Positions 18,411 through 26,195 of a stretch of 64,000 nucleotides of DNA are shown one piece after another. This DNA comes from Clostridium carboxidivorans P7. Lineage in GTDB: Bacteria > Bacillota > Clostridia > Clostridiales > Clostridiaceae. The DNA lies in the NCBI RefSeq assembly GCF_001038625.1, contig NZ_CP011803.1:186001-250000 (forward strand), in the 5' to 3' direction. Within the stretch, counting starts at the first letter, position 1. Every line of letters starts with the position of its first letter. The translations under genes and the position numbers were made by a program. The notes below the pieces were generated by a model. That model had not been told where the DNA came from. It saw only the letters and a list, made by a program, of their open reading frames with translations, and did not search any database.

Positions 18411-19721
18411 ATGAATTCTATGAAATTAAAGGGAAATTCAAAACAAGGACTAACAGGAGCAACCACTGGTTTTTTTGTAGGGTTTGCTGCAGTAGCACTT
18501 TATGGAGCTACAATTGCTGTATTTAAACAAAGCTTTTCAACTCTTAATCCTATTCTACTAGCATTGCTTATTGCAATACCAAATCTATCAGGTTCATTGC
18601 TCAGAATTCCATTTGCAGCTTGGGTAGACATAAATGGTGGGAGAAAACCTTTTATCACATTACTTGGACTTTCAATAATTGGCATGACTGGTTTGTACAT
18701 AATTATGGCATTTTTCAAACAAAATTTAAGTCAGTATTATTCTTTGTTATTAATTTTTGGAGCATTATCTGGCTGTGGTATAGCTACATTTTCTGTTGGA
18801 GTTAGCCAGGCATCTTATTGGTTTCCTCAGAGTAAACAAGGAGCAGCTTTAGGAATATATGGAGGTGTTGGAAACCTGGCACCAGGAATATTTACATTAT
18901 TACTACCTAATGTTGCACTACCATTATTAGGATTATCAGGTTCTTACTTAGCTTGGTTAATATTTTTAATCATAGGAACTATAGCATATTGTATTATAGG
19001 CAAAAATGCATGGTATTTTCAATTAATTGATGCTGGAGTAGAAAAAAGTGAAGCAAAACGAATAGCATCAAAAGAGTATGGTCAAGAATTATTTCCAAAT
19101 GATAAAGTAAGTGAAAGTTTAATGATTTCTGCAAGGACTTGGAAGACATGGGCGTTAGTATTAATATATTTTACAACTTTTGGAGGATTTTTAGCTCTAA
19201 CAAGCTGGCTGCCTACTTATTGGATGAGCTTCTTTAAACTAAATATAAAAATGGCAGGTGTGCTAACTGCACTTTACTCAATTACTACGTCTGTTGTAAG
19301 AGTATATGGTGGAAAGATAGCTGATAAGCTTGGAGGCGAAAGAGTTTCTAATGTATCCCTTTTCATAATGCTTATAGGAACTATTTGTATGGTTATTGCT
19401 AGTTCATTACCAATAGCTATAATAGGAATTTTATTTTTAGCAGTTGGAATGGGTGTGACAAATGCTGCTGTATTTAAGATACTTCCAAAAGAAGTGCCAC
19501 ATGCAATAGGAGGAGCTTCAGGATGGGTTGGAGGAATAGGTGCTTTCGGAGGATTTGTTATACCACCTGTAATGGCATCCTTTATAGATAAAACTGGTGT
19601 AAACTTAGGTGGATTTTCCAAGGGATTTTTAGTATTTTCAGCATTAGCTATAGTATCGATTTTAATTTTAGCAATTTTTAGAATGGGCGCAAAGAAATCC
19701 CCAGTTACTAGCAAAGCTTAA
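18411..19721 (+). CDS. narK: NarK-family nitrate/nitrite transporter (MFS)
   Basis: A 436-residue MFS protein with 12 predicted membrane helices. Helix 5 holds the Gly-rich nitrate signature region (LGIYGGVGNLAPG), and a second Gly-rich run is near residue 375 (ASGWVGGIGAFGGFVIPP), both typical of NarK/NasA transporters. It should import nitrate or exchange it for nitrite. A strong GGGGG site is about nine bases ahead of the ATG. It is a single gene with the island's shared promoter type, which ties it to nitrate reduction. Confidence 0.9.
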   Translation: MNSMKLKGNSKQGLTGATTGFFVGFAAVALYGATIAVFKQSFSTLNPILLALLIAIPNLSGSLLRIPFAAWVDINGGRKPFITLLGLSIIGMTGLYIIMAFFKQNLSQYYSLLLIFGALSGCGIATFSVGVSQASYWFPQSKQGAALGIYGGVGNLAPGIFTLLLPNVALPLLGLSGSYLAWLIFLIIGTIAYCIIGKNAWYFQLIDAGVEKSEAKRIASKEYGQELFPNDKVSESLMISARTWKTWALVLIYFTTFGGFLALTSWLPTYWMSFFKLNIKMAGVLTALYSITTSVVRVYGGKIADKLGGERVSNVSLFIMLIGTICMVIASSLPIAIIGILFLAVGMGVTNAAVFKILPKEVPHAIGGASGWVGGIGAFGGFVIPPVMASFIDKTGVNLGGFSKGFLVFSALAIVSILILAIFRMGAKKSPVTSKA

Positions 19722-19732
19722 AAAATTAACAA
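19715..19732 (+). promoter_or_regulatory. Rex-like box upstream of the FNT gene
   Basis: AGCTTAAAAAATTAACAA matches the right Rex half-site 7 of 7 and the left 4 of 7. It covers the narK stop codon and lies directly beside the Crp-type site, so it is weaker evidence than the two leader boxes. Confidence 0.4.
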
Positions 19733-19734
19733 AC

Positions 19735-19776
19735 GTGATGGACGTCACAGAGTTAAAAAAGAAGTTGTGATATATT
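19735..19776 (+). promoter_or_regulatory. FNT-asrABC promoter with Crp/Fnr-type site
   Basis: GTGAT-GGAC-GTCAC (19735-19748; four of five arm positions pair) is followed by -10 TATATT (19771-19776). Predicted start about 19783, palindrome centre at -41.5, the same geometry as at the nitrate reductase and narK promoters. Confidence 0.7.
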
Positions 19777-19781
19777 TATCA

Positions 19782-19957
19782 TATAGTGGGGTATGGAAAA
19801 TAACATACGCCAAGATGCTTTCGCCCCACTATAAAATGCAAAACTGTAAATCATACTTTGTGAAGTCTAAGCAGCAGTTTGAAGTAAGCCCACAATTTAT
19901 ACAAACTAATTATGTTGATATGTAACACAGTATAAAAAATTTGAAAGGGTGGTAAAT
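19782..19957 (+). ncRNA. Structured 5' leader of the FNT-asrABC operon
   Basis: From the predicted start, a 10-bp stem TATAGTGGGG / CCCCACTATA (about 19783-19834) encloses a smaller hairpin GTATG / CATAC. Further pairing is possible downstream (AAACTG with CAGTTT). The leader is about 175 nt and holds no reading frame of note. I could not match it to a known riboswitch class. Confidence 0.45.
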
Positions 19958-20728
19958 TTGTTTAGCGAAGAAATTAATAAACTTAGTGGAGCTGCAGTAA
20001 AAAAGGCATCATTTTTAAAGGAAAGTAAGAGCAGGTATTTGATTGCATCGGCATTAGCAGGTATGTTTGTAGGTTTTGGAATTATACTTATATTTACGGT
20101 AGGGGGACTGCTATCCTCTGTAAATTCACCAGCTACTAAAATTGCAATGGGAGTTTCTTTTGGAATCGCATTAAGTTTAGTATTAGCCGCTGGTTCAGAA
20201 TTATTTACAGGTAATAATATGATTATGTCAATAGGTGCCCTGGAGAAAAAGGTTCCATGGAGTTCAGTCTGGGGAATATGGATTTTTAGTTATATTGGAA
20301 ACGTTTTAGGTTCTGTAGTGTTAGCAGCACTATTTGTACAATCAGGACTTTGGAAAGGTACTACAGCTGAATTTATTTTAAAAACATCAACTGCAAAAAT
20401 GACAGCACCATATATGGAGCTGTTTGTAAGAGGAATTTTATGTAATATTTTAGTGTGCTTAGCAGTATGGTGCTATTTCAAATTAAAGGATGAGGCTGCA
20501 AAGCTTATCATGGTATTTTGGTGTTTGTTTGCATTTATAACTTCAGGTTTTGAACATAGTGTAGCTAATATGACATTGCTTTCAATAGCTTTAATGATTC
20601 CACACAAAGCAGCAGTATCCATCAATGGATTTATGTATAACTTATCAGCAGTGACCTTAGGTAATATTGTTGGTGGAATGGTTTTTGTTGGCATAGCATA
20701 TTGGTATATATCAAATAAGAAAGCTTGA
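19958..20728 (+). CDS. Formate/nitrite transporter family channel (nitrite or hydrosulfide)
   Basis: A 256-residue FNT pentameric channel subunit. The pore motifs ELFTGNN (helix 2 break), NILVCLAVW and the central histidine in GFEHSVANM are intact. The start is TTG 19958, six bases after AAAGGGTGG (19944-19952); a GTG at 19949 lies inside that site. It leads an operon with asrABC. In C. difficile the FNT next to asrABC is the hydrosulfide channel HSC/FNT3, so sulfide export is a real alternative. The promoter shared with nitrate genes favours nitrite here. Confidence 0.85.
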   Translation: MFSEEINKLSGAAVKKASFLKESKSRYLIASALAGMFVGFGIILIFTVGGLLSSVNSPATKIAMGVSFGIALSLVLAAGSELFTGNNMIMSIGALEKKVPWSSVWGIWIFSYIGNVLGSVVLAALFVQSGLWKGTTAEFILKTSTAKMTAPYMELFVRGILCNILVCLAVWCYFKLKDEAAKLIMVFWCLFAFITSGFEHSVANMTLLSIALMIPHKAAVSINGFMYNLSAVTLGNIVGGMVFVGIAYWYISNKKA

Positions 20729-20770
20729 AGAATTAGATAATAAAAATAAAGTAACATAAGGAGGATTAAT

Positions 20771-21772
20771 ATGGGATATAAATTAAACTCAGAAAAGTTT
20801 AATGATTTTTTAACCGCAATAGGGGATGAATATAAGGTTTATGCTCCTATACTTTTAAAAGGTAAAGGTACCTTCTCAGATACAGATACTGTTAGGTATG
20901 GTCAAGTTAGTAAGGTTGAGGAAATAGAATTTAATAAGAAATCTAATTTTTCACCAAAGGAAGTTATTCTTCCAATTACACAAACTATATTCTACTTTAC
21001 AGAAGACAGCGTAACAGAACCTAAAGTAGAAGATAAGAAAGCGTTAATATTCTTAAGAAGCTGTGATATACATGCTGTTAAGAGATTAGATCAAATATAT
21101 TTAAAAAATGGTGCAGAAGATCCATATTACAAGAGATTAAGAGAAAAAGTTAAATTTGTACTTATGGAATGTGAAAATAGCTTTGAAAACTGCTTCTGTG
21201 TAAGTATGGGAAGTAACAAAACAGAAGAATATGATCTATTTGTAAAAGTAGTAGATGGACAAGTTTTTGTTGAATGTAAGGATGAAAGCTTTAAAGGATA
21301 TTTTGAAGCTTCTGAACAGTCTGAGGTAAGTCCAAAATTCGTAGAAGCTAATGAAAAAGAAGTAAAAGTTCCTGAAAACTTAGATACAAGTGTAAACAAT
21401 TGGAGTGGGTGGAAAGAGTATTCACAAAGATGTATAGCTTGTGGCAGATGTAATACAGTCTGTGGAACCTGTGCTTGCTTTACAATGCAGGATATATTCT
21501 ACAAGGATAATGAAAAGACTGGAGAAAGAAGAAGAGTCTGGGCTTCCTGTCAAGTAGATGGATTTACAGATATGGCTGGCGGACATAGCTTTAGAAAAGA
21601 TCAAGGTGAAAGAATGAGATTTAAAGTTATGCATAAGGTTTATGACTTTAAAAAGAGATTTGGCTATCACATGTGTGTAGGTTGTGGAAGATGTGACGAT
21701 GCCTGTCCAGAGTATATCTCACTTTCAAATTGTATAAATAAATTAAACAACGCTATGGAAGAGGTGAAGTAA
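20771..21772 (+). CDS. asrA: Anaerobic sulfite (nitrite) reductase subunit A
   Basis: AsrA is an iron-sulfur subunit that passes electrons from AsrB to the siroheme subunit AsrC. It has 333 residues. The C-terminal half holds CIACGRCNTVCGTC and CVGCGRCDDACP, two ferredoxin-type cysteine sets, and the N-terminal part has the family stretch ALIFLRSCDIHAVKRLDQ. AAGGAGG is about six bases ahead of the ATG. It ends immediately before asrB (ATG is the next base after the stop), so they are co-translated. Given the setting, the complex may reduce nitrite as well as sulfite. Confidence 0.93.
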   Translation: MGYKLNSEKFNDFLTAIGDEYKVYAPILLKGKGTFSDTDTVRYGQVSKVEEIEFNKKSNFSPKEVILPITQTIFYFTEDSVTEPKVEDKKALIFLRSCDIHAVKRLDQIYLKNGAEDPYYKRLREKVKFVLMECENSFENCFCVSMGSNKTEEYDLFVKVVDGQVFVECKDESFKGYFEASEQSEVSPKFVEANEKEVKVPENLDTSVNNWSGWKEYSQRCIACGRCNTVCGTCACFTMQDIFYKDNEKTGERRRVWASCQVDGFTDMAGGHSFRKDQGERMRFKVMHKVYDFKKRFGYHMCVGCGRCDDACPEYISLSNCINKLNNAMEEVK

Positions 21773-22564
21773 ATGGAGAATATATATTTACCAAAGGCTA
21801 GTAAGATAATTAGTATTACTCCACATACAGATATTGATTATACATTTAGAATGGAATTCACAGGTGATGTAAAGCCTGGTCAATTCTTTGAGGTTTCTAT
21901 ACCTAAATACGGAGAAGCTCCAATATCTGTATGTGAAATAGGAGAAGGATATATAGATTTAACAATCAGACGTGTGGGAGTAGTTACAGATGTTATTCAT
22001 ACTTTCTTCCCAGGAGATACACTTTTCATGAGAGGACCTTATGGAAATGGATTTGATGTAAATATATATAAGGGAAAAGAAGTTATTGTAGCTGCAGGTG
22101 GAACAGGACTAGCTCCTGTTAAAGGAATTGTAGATTATTTTTCAGCGCACAGAGATGAAGTTAAGAACTTAGATCTTTTAGTTGGATTTAAATCACCAGA
22201 CGATATACTATTCAGAGAATCCCTAAAAAAATGGAGCAAAAGTGTAAATGTTACAGTAACTGTAGATAAAGCTGAAGAAGGATATACTGGTAATGTTGGC
22301 TTGATTACTACTTATATTAAAGATTTAAAAATCGAAAATATAGAAGAAGCACAAGTGGTGGCTGTTGGACCTCCAATAATGATAAAGTTTACTATAGCTG
22401 AGTTTCTTAAAAGAGGAATCAAAGAAGAAAATATTTGGGTTTCTTATGAAAGAAAGATGTGCTGTGGACTTGGTAAGTGCGGACATTGTAAGATGGATGA
22501 TACTTATATCTGTTTAGAAGGACCAGTGTTTAACTATACTAAGGCTAAACATTTAATGGATTAA
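21773..22564 (+). CDS. asrB: Anaerobic sulfite (nitrite) reductase subunit B, FAD/NAD-binding
   Basis: AsrB takes electrons from NADH through FAD. It has 263 residues: an FAD-binding barrel at the N-terminus, the NAD-binding motif AAGGTGLAPVKG, and the C-terminal 2Fe-2S set CCGLGKCGHC...C typical of dihydroorotate dehydrogenase electron transfer (PyrK-like) proteins. It follows asrA directly, and a GAGGTGAAG site lies at the end of asrA. A PyrK role is excluded by the asr context. Confidence 0.93.
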   Translation: MENIYLPKASKIISITPHTDIDYTFRMEFTGDVKPGQFFEVSIPKYGEAPISVCEIGEGYIDLTIRRVGVVTDVIHTFFPGDTLFMRGPYGNGFDVNIYKGKEVIVAAGGTGLAPVKGIVDYFSAHRDEVKNLDLLVGFKSPDDILFRESLKKWSKSVNVTVTVDKAEEGYTGNVGLITTYIKDLKIENIEEAQVVAVGPPIMIKFTIAEFLKRGIKEENIWVSYERKMCCGLGKCGHCKMDDTYICLEGPVFNYTKAKHLMD

Positions 22565-22577
22565 AGGGGGGGAAAGT

Positions 22578-23531
22578 ATGTCTATAGATATTAATACAAA
22601 AAAGTTGAAAAAGAACGCATTTAGAGTTACAAAGGAAAGAGGAAAGACTGCAGTAAGAATAAGGGTTCCAGGTGGACATATGGAAGCAAAGCATTTTGAA
22701 ATATTACAAAAAATTGCTGAAGAATATGGTAATGGAACTGTTCATATAACTATAAGACAAGGGTTTGAAATACCTGGAATAGATATGAGGAACATTCCAA
22801 AGATAAATGAATTGATTCAACCTGTAATAGAAGGTTTAGAAATAAATCAAGTTGATTCGAATACAGGATATGCTTCATCTGGTACAAGAAATGTATCTGC
22901 TTGTATAGGAAATAATGTCTGTCCTTTTGGTAATTATAATACATCTGCATTTGCAAAGAAAATGGAAAAAGCAATTTTTCCTAATGATCGCCATGTGAAA
23001 ATTGCTTTTACAGGATGTGCTAATGATTGTATAAAAGCTAGAATGCAGGACTTTGGAATTATAGGAATGACTGAGCCACAATACGACAGATATAGATGTA
23101 TAGGCTGTCAAGCTTGTGTTAAGAACTGTAAGAAAAGATCTACAGGAGCATTATCTTTTGAAAATTTTAAGGTTGTTAGGGACCATGATAAGTGCATTGG
23201 CTGTGGAGAATGTGTTGGTAAATGTCCAACAGGTGCCTGGACAAGAAGTGATGAAAAATACTTTAAGCTAGTTATAATGGGAAGAACAGGTAAGAAGAAT
23301 CCGAGACTTGCTAAGGATTTTGCTAAATGGATAGATGAAGAAAGCATAATAAAAATTGTATTGAATACCTATGATTTTATAGAAGAATATATTGATAAAG
23401 ATGCACCATTAGGTAAAGAACATATTGGATACATCATAGATAGAACTGGATATCAGGAATATAAAAAATGGGCATTAAAAGATGTAAAATTAGGAGATAA
23501 AGTGGAGATACAAGATAATATTTATTGGTAA
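22578..23531 (+). CDS. asrC: Anaerobic sulfite (nitrite) reductase subunit C, siroheme
   Basis: This is the catalytic siroheme/[4Fe-4S] subunit (317 residues) for the six-electron reduction of sulfite to sulfide or nitrite to ammonium. The siroheme cluster motif is C-x5-C (CIGNNVC) followed by C-x3-C (CANDC). Two ferredoxin-type sets follow (CIGCQACVKNC and CIGCGECVGKCP). The N-terminal half has TIRQGFEIPG as in sulfite/nitrite reductases. It starts 13 bp after asrB, preceded by GGGGGG. No other siroheme reductase or Hcp gene is in the window, so this is the best candidate for the nitrite step of the island. Confidence 0.93.
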   Translation: MSIDINTKKLKKNAFRVTKERGKTAVRIRVPGGHMEAKHFEILQKIAEEYGNGTVHITIRQGFEIPGIDMRNIPKINELIQPVIEGLEINQVDSNTGYASSGTRNVSACIGNNVCPFGNYNTSAFAKKMEKAIFPNDRHVKIAFTGCANDCIKARMQDFGIIGMTEPQYDRYRCIGCQACVKNCKKRSTGALSFENFKVVRDHDKCIGCGECVGKCPTGAWTRSDEKYFKLVIMGRTGKKNPRLAKDFAKWIDEESIIKIVLNTYDFIEEYIDKDAPLGKEHIGYIIDRTGYQEYKKWALKDVKLGDKVEIQDNIYW

Positions 23532-23542
23532 TAAACTAATTT

Positions 23543-23573
23543 AAGGAACGGGCATTGATGTCCGTTCTTTTAA
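23543..23573 (+). terminator. Terminator after asrC
   Basis: A 9-bp stem AAGGAACGG / CCGTTCTTT around a ten-base loop, ending in a T-run; located 11 bp after asrC. Confidence 0.8.
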
Positions 23574-23583
23574 GCATATTTTT

Positions 23584-23625
23584 GTAACATAAGTTACTGA
23601 CAAATGTATGTAAAATTGCTAAAAT
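23584..23625 (+). promoter_or_regulatory. Promoter of the Crp/Fnr regulator with an autoregulatory-type site
   Basis: The perfect palindrome GTAAC-ATAA-GTTAC (23584-23597) is followed by -10 TAAAAT (23620-23625). Predicted start about 23632, palindrome centre at -41.5. The half-site differs from the GTGAT of the other three promoters, but arm length, spacer and position are the same. Confidence 0.6.
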
Positions 23626-23683
23626 AAAATTAAGAAAAGAGAATTTCATTTAAATAAATTAAAAGTATGGGGTTGAAGTAATA

Positions 23684-24376
23684 ATGATTAAAGCCACAGA
23701 ACAAGATTTTAATCAAATATCAATTTTTAATGGCATAAATGAAAGAACTTTAGAATTGTTAAAAGCTAAGGCTTTTAAAGTGAAGCTCAAAAAAGGAGAA
23801 CTTTTGTTTTACGAAAAGCAGAAGGTCAATAAAATATATTTAGTTTTACATGGAAGGGTAACCATGTACAGAAACTCAGAAGAGGGACAAAAAAGAGTAG
23901 TTTATATTTTAGGTGATGGAGATTTTGTTAATGAAGTAATCTTTGATGATTTGCCTGCATCTATAAATTGTGAGGCTTTTCAGGAAAGTTGTATCTTATG
24001 CTTTTACAAAAAAGACTTATTAGAAATTATGGCTGGAGATTTTCAATTGACAAGAACTATAATAAATTCCATGGCACGAAAAATTAGAAGGCTTTATAGG
24101 CAGCTTAAAAATACTGTACCTATAAAGATGGATAAAAAGCTTTCAGCAAAGCTGTGGAAATTGTGTAAGGATTATGGAGTTGAAGTGGAAGAGGGAACAT
24201 TAATTGATATGAATATAAGCATTACTTATTTAGCAGATATGTTAGGAAGCACAAGAGAAACTATATCAAGATGCATGAAGGGGTTTGAAAAAAGTGGTAT
24301 GCTTAAATTTATAGGTAAAAAAATATTAGTCAGAGATCCTAAAGAGTTGTCTATATACTTTAGAGGCAGGGAGTAA
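23684..24376 (+). CDS. Crp/Fnr-family transcription regulator
   Basis: A 230-residue regulator: a cyclic-nucleotide-binding-type sensor domain at about residues 10-125, a long dimer helix, and a C-terminal winged HTH. The recognition helix contains STRETISR, with Arg-Glu...Arg at the Crp positions that read GTGA, which fits the GTGAT-N4-ATCAC sites nearby. It lacks the N-terminal Fe-S cysteines of FNR. Cysteines occur inside the sensor domain (NCEAFQESCILC), so heme, nitric oxide or another ligand is possible; this is not settled. It lies downstream of asrABC behind its own promoter and most likely controls the nitrate island and itself. Confidence 0.88.
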   Translation: MIKATEQDFNQISIFNGINERTLELLKAKAFKVKLKKGELLFYEKQKVNKIYLVLHGRVTMYRNSEEGQKRVVYILGDGDFVNEVIFDDLPASINCEAFQESCILCFYKKDLLEIMAGDFQLTRTIINSMARKIRRLYRQLKNTVPIKMDKKLSAKLWKLCKDYGVEVEEGTLIDMNISITYLADMLGSTRETISRCMKGFEKSGMLKFIGKKILVRDPKELSIYFRGRE

Positions 24377-24449
24377 ATAGAGTTTATTTTGTAATACATA
24401 TGAAAATGTAATCAATATTAAAATTGAATTTAAACAAATAATTCATGAA

Positions 24450-24498
24450 AACCAACATGTATTAATGAAGAAAACATTATGTATATGTTGGTATTTTT
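24450..24498 (+). terminator. Terminator after the Crp/Fnr gene
   Basis: A long hairpin ACCAACATGTA...TATATGTTGGT with inner ATTAATG / CATTAT pairing, followed by ATTTTTAT. Confidence 0.75.
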
Positions 24499-24537
24499 AT
24501 TATATTTATAAGCACTTTCGTGGAATTATTTATAATT

Positions 24538-24592
24538 ATTGAGTAATAATTGCAGCTAGAGCTTTAGCTTGCGGCAGTTACTTTATTTTTAA
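24538..24592 (+). other. Second hairpin in the gap before the LexA-peptidase fusion
   Basis: GTAA...TTGC-AGCTA pairs with TAGCT-TGC...TTAC around GAGCTT, followed by TTTATTTTTA. It could be a second terminator or the end of a small RNA. The rest of the 24377-24674 gap shows only AT-rich promoter-like sequence and no Crp or LexA site. Confidence 0.4.
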
Positions 24593-24674
24593 TAAAATAT
24601 TTATAACATAACACAACAATTTAAGTTATAATATACTTAAATTAAAGGTTATTCCTATACAAGGGGGTGTGGTT

Positions 24675-26138
24675 ATGGAATTAAATGCAGCACAGATAAA
24701 ATTAGTTGAAAATAAATCGTTAGGATATAATTTACTAAAGGGAGTAACAGGCTCGGGAAAAACTACAACAGCAGTGTATAGAAGCGTGTATTTAGAAAAC
24801 TACTATTGTTTATATGATAAAGATAGAATTTTGATGATTGCTGGAGATAGTACACAAATTGAAGATATAAAAAGAATGTATGACAAAGCAAAAGAAAATA
24901 CTAAATTTAATTATATAACCTTATTTTCAAAGTTAGATGATAAATTGCATATACATAGTATAGAGGACATTGTATATAAATATTTTCGTTATGACAAAAA
25001 ATATAGTAATTATAATTTAATAGAAAGTAAAGAAGAAAAGGAATCAATATTAGTTCAGTGCATAAAAGAGGTTAAAAAGTCATATGAGAAATTAAAGATA
25101 TTGAATAATAAGTATATAGAATTTATTATAGATGAAATAAGTTGGATTAAAAGTTGTAATTACAATACACTTGAGAAGTATCAAGATGCAGATAGAATAG
25201 GAAGAAGTAATAGTAAAATACAGGGACCTAGAAGATTGATGAAAAACTCTGATATAAGAAAAGCTATTTTTAAAATTATGACTTTATATAATGAAAAGCT
25301 TGAAGAAAAAAAATTAATTGATTTAGAAGATATGGCATTAATAGCATTGCAGCAGTGCAAAAATATTGTTGATGAAAGATATACTCATGTTATAGTAGAT
25401 GAAAGTCAAAACCTAACTAGGGTGCAATTAGAGCTTGTAAGAGAGATAAATAGCAATGAGACTTATTCTAGTACTACTTATGTACTTAGTAAGGATAACT
25501 GTAAAAATTCAAATGGATGGTTAATAAAATCACGTAAGACTAGCAGTTTAGGATTACCATCAAAAGTAAAAGGACACATATTTACTAAAAAATATGAAAA
25601 TTATGTAGAAAAGAAAAGGATTGAGTATTCTATGGAATCATTTAAGTATTGTGACATAAAGCATGGAAGAGATTATGAATTATCTAGAGATATAAATAAT
25701 ATTTCTGAAATAATAGTAAAAGATTCAGATTCGCAATATAAATATAGTGAAGAGGAATTAAAAAAGTTACCTGTATATAGCGATATAGCAGCAGGAGAAC
25801 CAATACTCATGAATCCAGAAATTGAAGATGTTTTTTATGTTCCAACTTATTGGCTTAAAGGTATGAAGGATTGCTTTATATTAAAAGTTAGAGGAGATAG
25901 TATGATAGGTGCTGATATAGATAATGGAGATTATGTAATAATCAAAAAACAATATACAGCTCAAAACAAGGATATTGTAGCAGTTAATTTAGATGGAAAT
26001 GCTACACTAAAAAGATTTGTAAATAAAAAAGAAGGAATATACCTTATGCCTGAAAATAAGAAATATGAACCTATTCGCATTAATGATGAAGGAGCAAGGA
26101 TTATAGGAGTAGCAGTAGGAATAATTAAAGAAAATTAG
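24675..26138 (+). CDS. UvrD-like ATPase fragment fused to a LexA/S24 self-cleaving peptidase domain
   Basis: A 487-residue protein with a rare layout. Residues 1-~250 resemble the 1A/1B part of an SF1 (UvrD-like) helicase: LNAAQ Q-motif, Walker A GVTGSGKTT (23-31), and DESQ motif II (242-245). I cannot see motifs III-VI or a second RecA-like domain. Residues ~365-487 are a LexA-type S24 domain: the cleavage site AAGEP (A373-G374), catalytic Ser409 in GDSM, and Lys446 in TLKRF. The Ser-Lys spacing of 37 equals that of E. coli LexA (S119/K156). There is no HTH DNA-binding domain. I chose ATG 24675, seven bases after AAGGGGG; a GTG at 24669 is too close. It is followed after 57 bp by clpS-clpA. 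The function is unknown. Confidence 0.8.
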   Translation: MELNAAQIKLVENKSLGYNLLKGVTGSGKTTTAVYRSVYLENYYCLYDKDRILMIAGDSTQIEDIKRMYDKAKENTKFNYITLFSKLDDKLHIHSIEDIVYKYFRYDKKYSNYNLIESKEEKESILVQCIKEVKKSYEKLKILNNKYIEFIIDEISWIKSCNYNTLEKYQDADRIGRSNSKIQGPRRLMKNSDIRKAIFKIMTLYNEKLEEKKLIDLEDMALIALQQCKNIVDERYTHVIVDESQNLTRVQLELVREINSNETYSSTTYVLSKDNCKNSNGWLIKSRKTSSLGLPSKVKGHIFTKKYENYVEKKRIEYSMESFKYCDIKHGRDYELSRDINNISEIIVKDSDSQYKYSEEELKKLPVYSDIAAGEPILMNPEIEDVFYVPTYWLKGMKDCFILKVRGDSMIGADIDNGDYVIIKKQYTAQNKDIVAVNLDGNATLKRFVNKKEGIYLMPENKKYEPIRINDEGARIIGVAVGIIKEN

Positions 26139-26195
26139 ACTAAACTTAATTTATACCTAACAGTATAATAATTTTAACTTTGGAGTTGTTTATAA

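Noticed and set aside
18411-19721. Oxalate/formate antiporter identity for the MFS protein
   Set aside because: The Gly-rich NarK signature in helix 5 and the shared nitrate promoter favour nitrate/nitrite transport.
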